DNA from: Undaria pinnatifida
Taxonomy: Eukaryota > Sar > Phaeophyceae > Laminariales > Alariaceae
Direction of reading: 5' to 3'
Length of the DNA: 64,000 nt
Assembly (NCBI GenBank): GCA_012845835.1
Contig: JABAKD010000005.1
Coordinates: 12,504,205 to 12,568,204 of the forward strand
The notes beneath the pieces are model-generated. The model saw nothing but the letters and a program-made list of their open reading frames with translations, was not told the DNA's origin and did no database searches. How positions within the stretch are numbered: position 1 is the stretch's first letter; each line of letters begins with the position of its first letter. Made by a program: the position numbers and the translations under genes. Positions 42,820 to 53,586 of this stretch are shown in pieces.

Positions 42820-43140
42820 GGCAAGCGGGCCAGACAAATCGGCCATGCTGTTGGCGCTGCCTCTACGGTACTCGAGTGTGCAATCGAACGCGGTGACGAA
42901 CTCCTTCTACCGCTGGACTCGTGCATTGAGGATCCCCGCTTTGCCAATGCTCTCCTGTGTCTTGTGGCCAGAGGATATGCGGAACTTTGTTCCCCACAGT
43001 ACCCTCGGAGGCATTTAGGAGCCCAAACATTGCTGCCGGTCCCCAAATCTAAAGGAGTCCAGTGCCTCTCCGAGTCGAGCGTTGCTCGACTGATGTACGC
43101 GATTTTCATAGTGAACGAAACGTCGTCCAGCGTCACAGTA
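42820..43140 (-). pseudogene. Copy A reverse transcriptase and RNase H remnant
   Basis: The start 'TLDDV' corresponds to the RT catalytic '.LDD' box. One base is missing just after it relative to copy B. RNase H survives only as 'EFVTAFDCTLEYRRGSANSM'. The RT fingers and palm before LDD, and the protease, are absent. Confidence 0.75.
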
Positions 43141-43384
43141 CCCCCGACGAAACAGGGGCCGTGTTCTTACAGCGTAAGGTCAGGGCCGACGCTAGAAGCT
43201 ATCTCGACAACTTCACGGCTTTTCATTGGCCAACGCGCCCGAGAAATAGGTCGGAAACTCCGAAGGGGGAGCTTTGCGAGCGCTGGCCGCTGTAAACGGC
43301 CCCGCCGCGGCTCGGACGAGATTTCTTGCTTCTTGCAGTCGCAGTGCAGGTGCGGAACCGACTAGAGGAGGCCGGGTGCGCCGA

Positions 43385-43875
43385 CCCGGTCTCACTGTCG
43401 CGAATAGCTTCGCGAACGGCAGAAAGTGCCTCACCGAGCTATTTTTTCCTTTCCACTGGCATGGGTTGTTGACCCTAGGATCATCCGCCCGGAGACCAAT
43501 GCCCCACACTGGGTCCAGAGGGCTGGATTTAGCCAGAAGCTTGTTGTCAGAGCTCAATTGGTGATTTGTTTATGGCTAGATTCTGCGTGAATTTGGCGTA
43601 AGTGTCAGATAACACGGCGTTTTGCTCCTCCCTGTCCCCAACACCGGCGTCAAAGTTGCGCACGCCTCGACCGATGCGTTTGCTTGTGCTTGGACTAGGC
43701 GACGAAACGATGAGCCCCACTGCTCGATGGTCTTGGAAAAGCCTGGCCTTTTCGGTCATCATGTATTGCTTCGCGCAAGAATATAGCACGTCGTCCACGG
43801 CAAACGACGAAGGGGACAAAGGTGAAAAATAGGATGGGGGCTGCCAGAATACCACCACTTTGTCTGTGGAGTATT
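43385..43875 (-). pseudogene. Copy A NADAR domain
   Basis: Minus-strand frame 43547-44230 carries 'TDKVVVFWQPPSYF', 'FAVDDVLYSCAKQYMMTEKA', 'RLFQD', 'SKRIGRGVRNFD' and 'AKFTQNL'. After a small frameshift come 'SPLDPVWGIGLRADDP' and 'CQWKGKN', and after another shift 'GEALSAVREAI'. This is the full order of NADAR (YbiA-type) motifs. Known NADAR proteins act on ADP-ribose-linked nucleotides, including removal of ADP-ribose from guanine bases. Here the usual Glu of 'AEQYMM' is Lys in both copies. The two shifts are shared with copy B, so the domain is probably dead in these copies. Confidence 0.9.
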
Positions 43876-43879
43876 CGAG

Positions 43880-44861
43880 AGAAGGGTCAAAAGCCGAGTT
43901 GGAATTTGGGCCTGCAATGTCCCCGTCCGGGAACACCAGGCTTCGGGAGCACGACGCGAATCCGAACCCGTGATTTCTTGCCTCGGGTCTTTCTTCGCTC
44001 GTTGGCGGAAAAACGCAAGAATCCGCTCTAATTGCGCCCGAAAAATGGCAAAAACCGACAGTGCCAACCCGTTGGTAGCCTCGTTGGACACTTGTGGGTC
44101 TGCAATGTCCCCTTCTGGGAACACCAGTCCTCGGCTCTTTGGGTCTGCAGTGTCCCTTTGCGGGAACACCGAGCCTTGGGATCAAGATGCGAGTCCGACC
44201 CCGCGGTTTCTTGCCTTGGGTCCGCCTCACTCGCTCGTGGAAACTCGTAAGAAGCCGCCCTCACTGCACCCGAAAAAGAGTCCAACACCGACGGTGCCAA
44301 CCCGTCGGTAGCCTTGTTGGGCATTTGGGGCTGCAATGTCCCCCTCTGAGAACACCAGTCCTCGGCACTTTGGGCCTGTTGTGTCCCCCTCAGGAACACC
44401 AGGCCTCGGGAACACGACGCGAGTCCGAACCCACGGTTTCTCTCGTCATGGTTTCTTCGCTCTTCGGCGTATACTCGCAAGAGAACTGCTCTAACTGCGC
44501 ACGAAGGGACAGGGGCTCTGCGCTGTTTCTGCTTGACGAGAGGCGCGATTCTGCCGTTACGGGAATAGCGTCCAGCTGATCAGGCTGGAGGCCGTGACGT
44601 CACCACTGGCCCGTCGCGCAGTGTCGGATCTTCTTCCTGCGCCTCTGGGGCAGACGTCGCCCGAAACACGTAGGTTAGCGTGTTAAAAGACGAAGCAGGG
44701 TCCGTAGACCCTGTGGGCGTCTTCTGGAGCGGAGCTCGAGCAGGTGGCAATAATGTTTTTACCCGAGGAGGCTCTTTTCTGTTATGGCTCTTGAAGAAGG
44801 GAGATGCTTTTTCTTTTTTTCCTGCCGACGACGCCATTTGTAAGGTTATAGGTGGGGACAC
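43880..44861 (-). pseudogene. Copy A gag-like region with 232-bp repeats
   Basis: Starts 'MASSAGKKEKASPFFKSHNR' next to the PBS. Then two and a third units of about 232 bp, each carrying 'E..GSDSRRAPEAWCSR.GT'-type sequence, run into the NADAR domain. The frame shifts between units. No capsid major-homology region or zinc knuckle was seen. Confidence 0.65.
44820..44836 (-). other. Primer-binding site of copy A
   Basis: Minus strand TGGCGTCGTCGGCAGGA, two bases after the LTR end ..CTTACA. It would pair with a tRNA ending ..GACGACGCCA. Shared with the TRIMs. Confidence 0.8.
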
Positions 44862-45107
44862 AGAGTGCCCCCTGCAGGTCTGCCAATTAAGCAGGTTCTT
44901 GGCGAGTACTCACTTTCTTTGCCTTCGTAGAGACGTCGCTTTATTCGATTCCACCAGAGCCCCGGATGGCTTCTGAGATCGGAAGCACGTGCCTCCGATC
45001 TATTAGCTAACTTTCCCGAATATAAATCGCCAACGTTATCGTACGAAACCCATCCAAATGGTCTCAAATTCGGATAATTACAGGCCTGTTGAGGCCGTAG
45101 CTTACCA
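44839..45107 (-). repeat. 5' LTR of copy A
   Basis: About 85-90% like the 3' LTR by eye. The outer end reads TGGTAAGCTACGGCC where the other LTRs begin TGTTRAGATACGGCC. The divergence suggests an old insertion. Confidence 0.85.
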
Positions 45108-45209
45108 CCGTCCCGAAACCGTTCGTTTTTTTTGTGGTAAGCTTCTCGAGCATAATTGCAGCACTAATGCAGACGTCGCACAGGATTCTAGAGCTCAGAA
45201 GCTCTGTAG

Positions 45210-45638
45210 ACGCCGAGGAAACAAGGTGCAGCACCCTCCCTCCTGCTCACTCGTGTCATCCAGCATGCCAACTCATCATCACAGTCAGTCAGTTCCTTCG
45301 TCCTAACTACTGTAAGCTTTTCTTGCCCTCAAGCGACACACCTTTTTCAAGCGTCATCAACCAACAACTCTTCTTCACATGTATTCTCGACATCGTATCT
45401 TCTCGGTCGGTCTAACGACTACCAGCATCAGCCAGCCTTTGCAGCATACTGCGGAGTACCATCTGGTGGTGGTATTCCTATTAGGGGTTTTGAGCCTCGA
45501 TTTGCCCGTGGTGCACGAATCGGGTACCTCCGTGGACACGGAGTCTTGGAGCAGCAAGCAGCTAAGGATGTCACTTACACTGCAGTCCAGCGTGAGGTTT
45601 TTTCAGCGGCCCGGTCTATAGTAAATAGTACTTATTAA
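45210..45638 (+). CDS. Unidentified coding segment, C-terminal exon-like
   Basis: A 142-codon frame without an ATG start, open from a TAG at 45207 to TAA at 45636-45638. The last 75 codons look protein-like and non-repetitive: 'QPAFAAYCGVPSGGGIPIRG', 'FEPRFARGARIGYLRGHGVL', 'EQQAAKDVTYTAVQREVFSA'. Several AG acceptors precede it (for example 45276-45277). It lies just outside the chromovirus LTR on the opposite strand, so it is not part of copy A as delimited. Gly/Arg-rich, no family recognised; a host gene's last exon or part of another retroelement gag are both possible. Confidence 0.45.
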   Translation, partial: TPRKQGAAPSLLLTRVIQHANSSSQSVSSFVLTTVSFSCPQATHLFQASSTNNSSSHVFSTSYLLGRSNDYQHQPAFAAYCGVPSGGGIPIRGFEPRFARGARIGYLRGHGVLEQQAAKDVTYTAVQREVFSAARSIVNSTY

Positions 45639-45784
45639 TATATTAGTGATGGGTTGTTAATACTTTTGGGTTTGGGTCGGGATGGTCACAAAAAATAAAG
45701 CTGAAGCTCACCACACTTCACAACATATTTTACATGCACATCGTGTGCCAATTTAACTCCTCCACAGTCACTTGCATTTGCAAA

Positions 45785-45895
45785 ATAGATGTACCACGCA
45801 GCTGGCAAAGATGAGTATCGACTACTTTAAAATTTATCGAACTCACAGCTGATGACGTGTTTCGAAGATATTTTAAAAAAATAGCTCGTTTTTCG
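45785..45895 (+). repeat. R core copy
   Basis: 'taccacgcagctggcaaaga' ... 'tcgaactcacagctgatgac'. The rest up to 46270 holds nothing I can support. Confidence 0.75.
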
Positions 45896-46271
45896 CAAAT
45901 TCAGCTTCCCAGCACGTAATCGGGAGCGTTATTTTGGCCCTGCAACAATTTTGCACAGCAGTTGGTTCGGCTTGGTTATGAAAAATGCTCTCCCCGGCAT
46001 CCCCAAGAAATGACACCGCTTGGGTATTGACAGGCCCGCCCGTATATGCGGCCGACCAGGTATCCCACTTAGTATGCGAACCGCAATGATAGTGTGCGGA
46101 CTGACCTTGATAAAATTAAGTGCTCCGAGTCATCCCACGGTGGGGATGAAGCAAATTCTAAGAAATTTCTGAGGTCCTATCATGAGGAGCTCAATATCTC
46201 TCAGCACCGGAAACATGACTTAGAAGGTGTTATTCGATGGCGAAACCCGTCCGACGATTCTATGCGCTAGT

Positions 46272-46543
46272 GAGTCGTTCTATGGTAGCCCCCCCCAACT
46301 TTTCCTTCACGAAGTCGCCGGTTTCGAAACTAGCCCACGGCCGTATCTCCCGTGGAAAATACAGTGCCCTTTGCCACCCAGACGTCATCGGTCGATCGCC
46401 CTTTGCGAACAAGAAAAATATGTGACGATATTCTTTTCATAGCATCCTTCCTCTTGTCGAGCAGCCACGAAACGTTCGTTAAAAAGAAAATCGCTGGTGT
46501 TGGGGGGGGGGGGGGGGGGGGGGTGACTATCGTAGAGTCAATC
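46272..46543 (+). mobile_element. MITE family C, copy C1
   Basis: TIR GAGTCGTTCTATGGTAGCCC with right end complementing to GATTGACTCTACGATAGTCA-type. Interior 'gccggtttcgaaac', 'ggccgtatctcc', 'catagcatccttcctc' and 'gtcgagcagccacgaaacgt' is shared with C2-C5. A G-run of 22 lies before the right TIR. Confidence 0.8.
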
Positions 46544-46869
46544 TAGTCCTAAAACAAACATACTCGCAAACGTATCAGACTAACCGGTAGTTACCTTACC
46601 CACTTGGGTAGCTCAACCGCACTATACAGGTCAGAAACATTAGTTAACCGAAAAAAAAAGGCAAAACCCCGGAGTAAGATGGGTCCTGTATAGTGTCCAT
46701 CGATTGTAGGGGCAGTCGCGCCCTGAGGATGCCACGTCCCACGATGGCCCCCGACGCCTCAGGTCGACGTGCCGCCGCTTCGGTGGGTTTTGTTTGTTTG
46801 TTTTTCGACGGAGTTAAGAAGTTTTATTTATTTATGCTTCTATCCAAGGACATGTACAGTGGGGGTCCC

Positions 46870-47180
46870 CCAATAAGGCGGTCTGAGCAACGCAGTGTCC
46901 CGATATAAGGCGATCTGACTAAGGCAGTATCCCGATCTAAGGCGGTCTGACTAAGGCGGTATCCCGATATAAAGCGGTCTGACTAAGGCGGTATCCCGAT
47001 ATAAGGCGGTCTGACTAAGGCGGTGTCCCGATATAATGCGGTCTGACTAAGGCGGTATCCCGATATAAGGCGGTCTGACTAAGGCGGTATCCCGATATAA
47101 GGCGGTCTGACTAAGGCGGTATCCCGATATAAGGTGGTCTGACTAAGGCGGTATCCCGATATAAGGCGGTCATATATCGC
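46870..47180. repeat. 32-bp satellite x about 9
   Basis: Unit 'ggcggtctgactaaggcggt' + 'atcccgatataa'. The unit is itself two related halves. Same family as 2420-2480. Confidence 0.95.
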
Positions 47181-47430
47181 TTGGCGCGACTATTAATAGG
47201 AAATTGCACTCATATCCTCGAAGGAATTGAAGCGGCTTCCCTCAATAAGGCGGTCATATTGCTCTCAATACCACACCACCGCCTTGCTCTGGGGGACCCA
47301 TGCTGCACGTCTATAAGGATAACGAGGCCCACATGAAACTTGGTCGATACAAATCGGAGGAAATCAAGAAATCCGACAACTGTTATAATAGTCTATACTG
47401 CTTTTTTTGTTTTATAGGACCCTTTACTTA

Positions 47431-47955
47431 CTTTTTCTTTTTCTTTTTCTTCTTTTTTTTTTTTTTTTTTTCTTTTCTCTTCTTTTCTTTTCTTTTCTTT
47501 TCTTTTCTTTTCTTTTCTTTTCTTTTCTTTTCTTTTCTTTTCTTTTCTTTTCTTTTCTTTTCTTTTCTTTTCTTTTCTTTTCTTTTCTTTTCTTTTCTTT
47601 TCTTTTCTTTTCTTTTCTTTTCTTTTCTTTTCTTTTCTTTTCTTTTCTTTTCTTTTCTTTTCTTTTCTTTTCTTTTCTTTTCTTTTCTTTTCTTTTCTTT
47701 TCTTTTCTTTTCTTTTCTTTTCTTTTCTTTTCTTTTCTTTTCTTTTCTTTTCTTTTCTTTTCTTTTCTTTTCTTTCTTTTCTTTTCTTTTCTTTTCTTTT
47801 CTTTTCTTTTCTTTTCTTTTCTTTTCTTTTCTTTTCTTTTCTTTTCTTTTCTTTTCTTTTCTTTTCTTTTCTTTTCTTTTCTTTTCTTTTCTTTTCTTTT
47901 CTTTTCTTTTCTTTTCTTTTCTTTTCTTTTCTTTTCTTTTCTTTTCTTTTCTTCC
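47431..47955. repeat. (TTTTC)n microsatellite, about 525 bp
   Basis: About 100 pentamer units with one 4-base phase slip near 47772. The Phe/Leu/Ser and Lys/Glu/Arg frames on the two strands are artefacts. Confidence 0.98.
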
Positions 47956-48433
47956 TCTTTTTCTCTTATGGTCTGGGGGTGACTCGTTGTGTTCTCGTAC
48001 TCCGTACGCTACGTAGCATTTCACTTGCTTCTCCTTGATGAATTGTGACTGTTTTGGTCTCGGTTTATTCTGTTTCACAGTCAGTCTGTGACCACCGAAT
48101 TTGTATCTCTCTAGTCATGTAGGATGAAGAATCAGCACGGACACTGGGTGTACTGAATGTCGTTGGGTACAAAAAACGGTTTAATGTGAAGACAACATCC
48201 ACACACTGAAATCTCAAACCAAGGAATCTGGCCTTGAACCAACATTGTAAAGACAGCACGTAACGTTATTTGTTAAATGGTCATGTCATGCAACACGTGT
48301 GATACCAATGTGCGACGACAGTATGAGCGAATGTATGTGGTAAGGATAATAGTATAGGGGGTGGGGTAGCTAATTCATACTATTTCAAGCATTCATTTCA
48401 TTTTAATGATACAGGGAGGCGATATCAGATTGG

Positions 48434-48694
48434 AGTCGTTTTACGGTAGTCCCCCCAACTGTTACTTACCGAAATGGCCGGTTTTGAAACCAACTCCCGC
48501 CGTGTCTCCGGAACTAGGGCGCCCCTTGCCACCCCGACCTCATCGTTTGACAGTCCTTTGCAAAAGCAGAAAGCATGCTTTCGTATGACGATATTTTTTT
48601 CATAGCATCCTTCCTCGTGTCGAGCAACAATGAAACGTTCGTTAAAGAAAATCCCCGTTTTTTTGGGAGGGAGGGGCTGTCGTAGATATCAGTC
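48434..48694 (+). mobile_element. MITE family C, copy C2
   Basis: GAGTCGTTTTACGGTAGTCC ... GGGGCTGTCGTAGATATCAG with the same internal blocks as C1. Confidence 0.75.
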
Positions 48695-48699
48695 ACGGT

Positions 48700-49195
48700 C
48701 GGTGCTGTTGTATCGGTACAGGAAGCTTTCTCATGTCGAGGTCAGCGCATGCGGCTAGGGTCAGGATTAGGGTCAGGGCTAAACGCATGGCACGGTACGG
48801 CTGCGAATGGATCATTATGTAAAGGGCGGGGGAGATGAAATTTAGCTAATGCATACTCCTTGAAGACATTTACGATTATTTTAATGATAGGAGGGTGGCG
48901 ATATCAGAGGGCTGGCACTGCTGTGTTGTACAGGTATAGAGGAAGCTTTAGAGTATTGTTGTAGGAGACCGGCCGTTTGGGGCACGTCTTGTGCTCGTCT
49001 GGCAACATCCAGGATACACCCCCGGGTTTCCTATTCTTTGGATGTGTATCTTTATGGTGGAGCGGATACTGCTGCTTGCTCTGACATCATCGCGAACACC
49101 AGCCAGTCCGTGGTCAAGGGGTCTCCCCGCGGTCTGTGGTCTGTTGAGAGCAGAGGCTCCCCGCGTCTGCGGGTCGGCTAGTTCCTTACCGGCCA
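48700..49195. other. No gene seen
   Basis: Short 'gggtcaggattagggtcagg' telomere-like patch at 48756-48780. Otherwise no structure supported. Confidence 0.5.
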
Positions 49196-49199
49196 GCAG

Positions 49200-49640
49200 T
49201 CAGTCGACAGTCAGTGTCGGTTCTGGCTCGGACTTGTCTCCCCGCGGCTGCAGCTTGACAGGCAACGCACCTTTTCCCCCTGGCGTCAACTCTCTTCTTT
49301 CTTGGGCGATCGACTCACTCAGGCGCTCTGCCGGTGCTGGCCCTGGTTGAGATTGATCCAACTCGATCAGTCCCAACAGTCCACAGGCATCTTTTGGCCA
49401 TAGTACGATCCTGCAAATGGCGCAGGGGGGGGGGGGGGGATTCAAAACCATACAATTACACGACCAAAGCAAAGGTGTGGCTCTATGGGGCAGGGGAGGA
49501 GGCGTACTCACTTGTGCTGCTTGCCTTAGTCGTTTAACCAGCGTTGCTACAAATTGTTGCTCTCCGACGAAGATGTGCAGCGCGATGAGCTTCAATCTCG
49601 GTAACTCTCGGAAAACATTCCCAGAAAAGTAGATAAAAAT
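49200..49640 (-). CDS. Possible exon pair of an unknown gene
   Basis: The upstream segment (about 49528-49640) encodes 'LPRLKLIALHIFVGEQQFVA', then 'TLVKRLRQAAQ' and ends at a consensus donor CAA|GTGAGT. About 115 bp later 'tgcgccatttgcag' is a good acceptor followed by an open segment ('DACGLLGLIELDQSQPGPAP' in one frame). The continuous frame between them is just a poly-Pro artefact of a G-run. The phase that joins the two segments correctly does not keep the longer frame, so the second exon's frame is unsure. No family recognised. Confidence 0.3.
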   Translation of the reverse strand: MFIYFSGNVFRELPRLKLIALHIFVGEQQFVATLVKRLRQAAQVSTPPPLPHRATPLLWSCNCMVLNPPPPPCAICRIVLWPKDACGLLGLIELDQSQPGPAPAERLSESIAQERRELTPGGKGALPVKLQPRGDKSEPEPTLTVD

Positions 49641-49654
49641 CACGGCTGTTCACG

Positions 49655-49865
49655 GGACGGATCGTTTCTCACGGGTCGGATCGGATCAGGGTGACCCGAC
49701 CCGACTCGACTCGACCCGACCCGACCCGTGAGCATTGAATACGTCCTGACTCGACTCATGAAATTTAGAAAAAAAGCTCCTGACCCGCCCCCGACTCGAC
49801 CCACTGAGGCCTCAAAGACCTCCTGAACTGACCCGCGGGCCGGGCCACGACTCGTGGAGAGCGCC
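49655..49865. repeat. GACCCG-type repeat, copy 2
   Basis: 'gtgacccgacccgactcgac' with about 45-bp higher-order periodicity ('cctgac.cg..tcgac'). Confidence 0.75.
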
Positions 49866-50444
49866 GAAAAACAATCAATTGACCGCGCGTCCCTCCTTTC
49901 GAGACAGAGCAGCACCGTTCCTACGGCTGACCAAGGCTACGTATGGTGGCGGTTTTTTTTCCCGGGGGGGGGGGGTGTTTTTTTTTGTTTTTTTGTTTGC
50001 AGTGGCTGGGCAGGGTCACTCGGGCGCTAGTGACTCCCCCTGTCCCTTTTGCGGTTTTATGAGCTTTTGTGATGTTTTTGTTTTTATTTTTTTTTCGATC
50101 GATACAGGAAATCCGCAATGGAAGGAATGGTGTAAGCTGCACTGCGCCAAGCAAAATCGCCTAGAAAATGGTCTTCGTCCGCAGCGAGGTGCAGAGTCCC
50201 TCGTGCGAGTGGCGAAAACGCGGTAGTAAAAATGGGGGTGTGCCCGGGGGCCCCTAAGAGGGGGCCCAAAGGGGGGGGGGGCTTCCCGTAGCCTTGTTCT
50301 CGTGACAGAGGCTCCCCTACATCATACCTCAAACAGATTTTTTCGGGGACCGTTTTACGTTTCGTCCGTGTACCGTGGGTGTGCCCGACTTAAGGGCATC
50401 CCATCCCCTTGGCGCTGCAGAAGGAAAAAGATCCGGGCTTGTGA

Positions 50445-50640
50445 CGGGTCATGACCCGACCCACCCATCACGTCAGGAGGTTCTAAAAAAGTCGCGGGTC
50501 GAGTCGCGTCGGGTCAGAAGGTGCTGCATTTATCACGGTACGGGTTGGGTCGGGTCGGGAGGTTTTGAAACCTCACGGGCAACGGGACGGGTTCGATAAC
50601 CCTGACGAAACCTGACCCGTGAAAAGCCCTGGAAAAAATT
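50445..50640. repeat. GACCCG-type repeat, copy 3
   Basis: 'gggtcgggtcgggaggtttt' and 'gacctgacccgtgaaaagcc'-like ends. Units of about 45 bp. Confidence 0.75.
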
Positions 50641-51036
50641 GAAGATGAAAATTCACAACTACGGCATCGGCCACTGCTGGTTGCTGTTGAGCAGCATGGT
50701 GTTCGAACGACGACAACAATGCAAAGACTCGTGCATACGGGACGGGCGCAGACAGCATGATCCCTACACTCGTACTGCTGCGCGCTCACGCTACTCGTAG
50801 ACGCTTGCGAAAAAATCGCAATCCAGTCGTCGTTTTTCTTGGTTGCTGTACACGTGCCCGCCGAAAGGGTTAGGGCGGCAAAAAAACGTTGGCCTACACA
50901 TACATGCCCGGCCATGCTAAACGCAATATATTTCCCATTGCAGTTAAGAGCGTATGTGTAGTTAGAAGGGCCTGTTTCGGTTTGTTGTGACGGAATCGCT
51001 CTCGAATGGGAGTACCCGCTACATTGCATAAAAAAA

Positions 51037-51355
51037 GGCGCGTGCTACGATAGAGGTAAAAAGGTATACCTTTTTTTGGCGGAAATGGTTTTTGAATGAC
51101 GGGGCTTCCTTAACCCAAAATCGTCGGGAACAGGGCATTTTTTTTTTTGTTTTTATTTTTGTGCCATGATTATCGTTGTGTACCTAGCTTAGCTAGGCCA
51201 CGGGATTGTTCATCCGGCATGTGTCGTAGCGGTTTTTGTCTTTCTCTCTGCTAATCAGTTTTTTCTGGTTAAGAAGGACATGTCTTAAGCTCCTGCAAAA
51301 GTGAGCGGTAGTATTGAAAAAAATTGGCGTACTTCTCTCTGTAGTAGCGTGCGTC
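51037..51355 (+). mobile_element. MITE family M, copy M1
   Basis: GGCGCGTGCTACGATAGAGG ... 'tctgtagtagcgtgcgtc'. The interior 'gacggggcttccttaaccca' is the uninterrupted form of the site hit by P1 in M5. 'AAAGG' on both sides may be a target duplication. Confidence 0.8.
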
Positions 51356-51367
51356 AAAGGCACACAA

Positions 51368-51643
51368 GGACGCGTGCTACGATAGAGGTGCACCACTTTT
51401 TTTCGTAATACTACCCCTCGATTTTGGGAGCTTAAAGACCTCTCCCAAAAACCGATTTGGAGGAAAATAATAAAACTGCTACAAAACTACCGGATGAAAA
51501 CTCCCATGGCCTACGTACACAGCGAGAATCACCGCACAAAAAACAAAATTGGCGAATTTCCTTCGTTATTGGGTTAAGGAGCTCCGTCAATCAGAAACCA
51601 TTTCAGACGAAAAGTGCTACCACCTCTATCGTAGCACGCGTCC
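51368..51643 (-). mobile_element. MITE family M, copy M4 (perfect 23-bp TIRs)
   Basis: Both ends carry GGACGCGTGCTACGATAGAG plus GTG with no mismatch. The interior is the reverse complement of M1-M3 ('ttaaggagctccgtcaatca'). Confidence 0.9.
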
Positions 51644-51693
51644 AACCCGATCAAATTGCCGAGGCAGACTCCTGTCGTCTCACGGTGTCTATC

Positions 51694-51963
51694 GATTCCT
51701 TTCACGGTACGAGCCCCCCCCCAACGTTTCTTTAACGAAATATGACGTAGTCGGTTTTCAAACCCAGCTCCCGGCCGTATGTCCTGAAATTGCGGTGCCC
51801 CTTGCCATCCCGACGTCATTGTTCGATACTCTTTTCGCAAAACAAGAAAATATGTGAAGCTATTTTTTTTAGTAGCATCCTTCCTCGTGTCGAGCAGTCA
51901 TGAAACGTTCGTTGAAAAATAAAATATCTGGCCTTGGCGGGGGAGCTATCGTAGAATCAATCG
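51694..51963 (+). mobile_element. MITE family C, copy C3
   Basis: GATTCCTTTCACGGTACGAG ... GGGGGAGCTATCGTAGAATC with the shared interior ('gcatccttcctcgtgtcgag'). Lies 50 bp after M4. Confidence 0.8.
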
Positions 51964-52297
51964 ACCACTCCAAAAATCAATGCCCAGAAAGGGTAAGAAG
52001 TGCCAGGTATAAGAACACCAAAAAGGAAACGGCAAAGAAAACCCAACAGGAAACCCATAATGAAGGAGACTTATATGCACAAGCTTTATCTCCCTTCGGT
52101 ACGTAACAAGAATGATTCCTCAGTACCGCTCTAATACAGCCTTCCTACTAGCTTCGCCTTTCGGTTTTACGGTGTGCACCATCTTGGCACTCGGAAAAGT
52201 TTGGGTAATGATCGGGTGTTCTCTGGTATCTTCTTCGATCGTGTGGGTATCGAGTGAGACGATCACCCCAACAAAGGAGAGTTGACACCAGAGAAAT

Positions 52298-52347
52298 CGT
52301 CGAACCACCACCACCACCACCACCACCACCACGACCACCACCACACC
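52298..52347. repeat. (CCA)n microsatellite
   Basis: About 15 units with two interruptions. Confidence 0.95.
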
Positions 52348-52439
52348 GCCACCATGGAATAGACAGCGGCAACAACATGAGTTCTTAACCCTTGCCTGTG
52401 GAACCTCAAAGGGGAAAATTGTAGGTGTTTTCACGCGTC

Positions 52440-52625
52440 ATGGCCCGACCCGAAAACCATGGCAGGAGGCTCTCAATATCTCCCGGATCGAGTGGGATCG
52501 GTTCAGGAGGTGTTTCAAACATGACCGGACGGGTCGGGTCGCGTCAAGAGACTTTTAAATGTGGCGGGTCCGGATGGGTAACCTGACTCGACCTGACCCG
52601 TAAAAAGACCTGGAAAATTTCACAT
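52440..52625. repeat. GACCCG-type repeat, copy 4
   Basis: 'gacgggtcgggtcgcgtcaa' and 'gacctgacccgtaaaaagac'. Same end block as copy 3 ('ctggaaaat'). Confidence 0.75.
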
Positions 52626-53060
52626 ATCGCACAGATAGATCACGATCTAGATCGTATAGATAATATAGATAATATATATCATATAGACCACATAGATCAT
52701 GTACATATCATACATATTATATAGATCGTGTAGATCATATAGACCATTTAGATCATACATACTATATGGATCATATAGATCATACATATCATATAGATCA
52801 TATATATCATATATCATATAGATCATATAGATCGTATAGATCATATAGATCCATCTACAGCACATCACGCATCTGCCGTTACGAGATATTATTATGCTTG
52901 ATCTGGATCTACAGAGCGCGGATCCATCGCAGGAAAGGTGTCCCAGATCCTGAAGATCGTACGGCCCCCACTGGGAAACATGATGACCGACCTACAACAC
53001 CGTACTGTACAGATCTTCCCCTTCCCTGAAATATCTAGATCATCAAGCGATCTGTCAAGA
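52626..53060. repeat. ATAGATCAT array in a GATC-rich segment
   Basis: 'atagatcatatagatcgtat' units for 230 bp, followed by a non-repetitive GATC-rich part ('gcatctgccgttacgagata') similar to 22840-22960. Confidence 0.85.
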
Positions 53061-53586
53061 CGTGTGGAAAATGGTCGGCGATAAAAAATTGACGAATTTT
53101 ACAGAAGCACCCGCTAAATGAGGCAGGCCGAGAGCTGCGCAAACTAAGCAAGTCAGAGGATTGCATCTAAAAACCGCGCTGCTTGCTCCGGCGCAAGAAG
53201 CTGTGCACGACGTGCGCGCGCCGCATGGTGGTGGTGCCTCCTGTACACTACTATACGCGCTATTTCTCAACACCAAGGATACCCGGCGAGGGGGTCCCTT
53301 TTGGGGCATTTTTCTTTTCAGTGGATCGGACTCACTCGCGCGAGTGACCCCCCTGATCCTTTGCGGTCGTTATTAGTTATTAGCTTGTTCTTGTTTTTTT
53401 CTCGTGCTAAGACACCGCCATGAAACAGTGGTTAGCTGCGCTGCGCGAAATTAACCGCCTGGAGACTTTTTTTGTCAGTGAGGCACAGAGTCGTTCGCGC
53501 GAATTTCGCCCAAATCCGGCAGTGATTTTTTTTTACTGTAATCCCCCTCCCGTAGCTTCGATGACGCTGTTGCAACAGATAAGATC

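Larger units (their letters stand above)
36888..45107 (-). mobile_element. Chromovirus (Ty3/gypsy) copy A, decayed
   Basis: Flanked by direct LTRs (36888-37166 and 44839-45107). On the minus strand the order is 5' LTR, PBS, gag-like repeat region, NADAR domain, RT remnant and RNase H end, integrase with zinc finger and DD35E core, chromodomain, a second C-terminal module, 3' non-coding DNA and 3' LTR. The protease and most of RT are missing. A 1.45-kb satellite-like insertion splits the chromodomain region (38629-40082). Flanking five-base sequences differ, so no target duplication is preserved. Confidence 0.92.

Noticed and set aside
46870-47180. CRISPR-like regular repeats
   Set aside because: Units are contiguous with no unique spacers; a eukaryotic satellite. 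Same for 7467-7625 and 25240-25632.
47300-48078. 238-codon Phe/Ser/Leu frame and 216-codon Lys/Glu/Arg frame
   Set aside because: Artefacts of the (TTTTC)n tract; the pentamer gives open frames on both strands.
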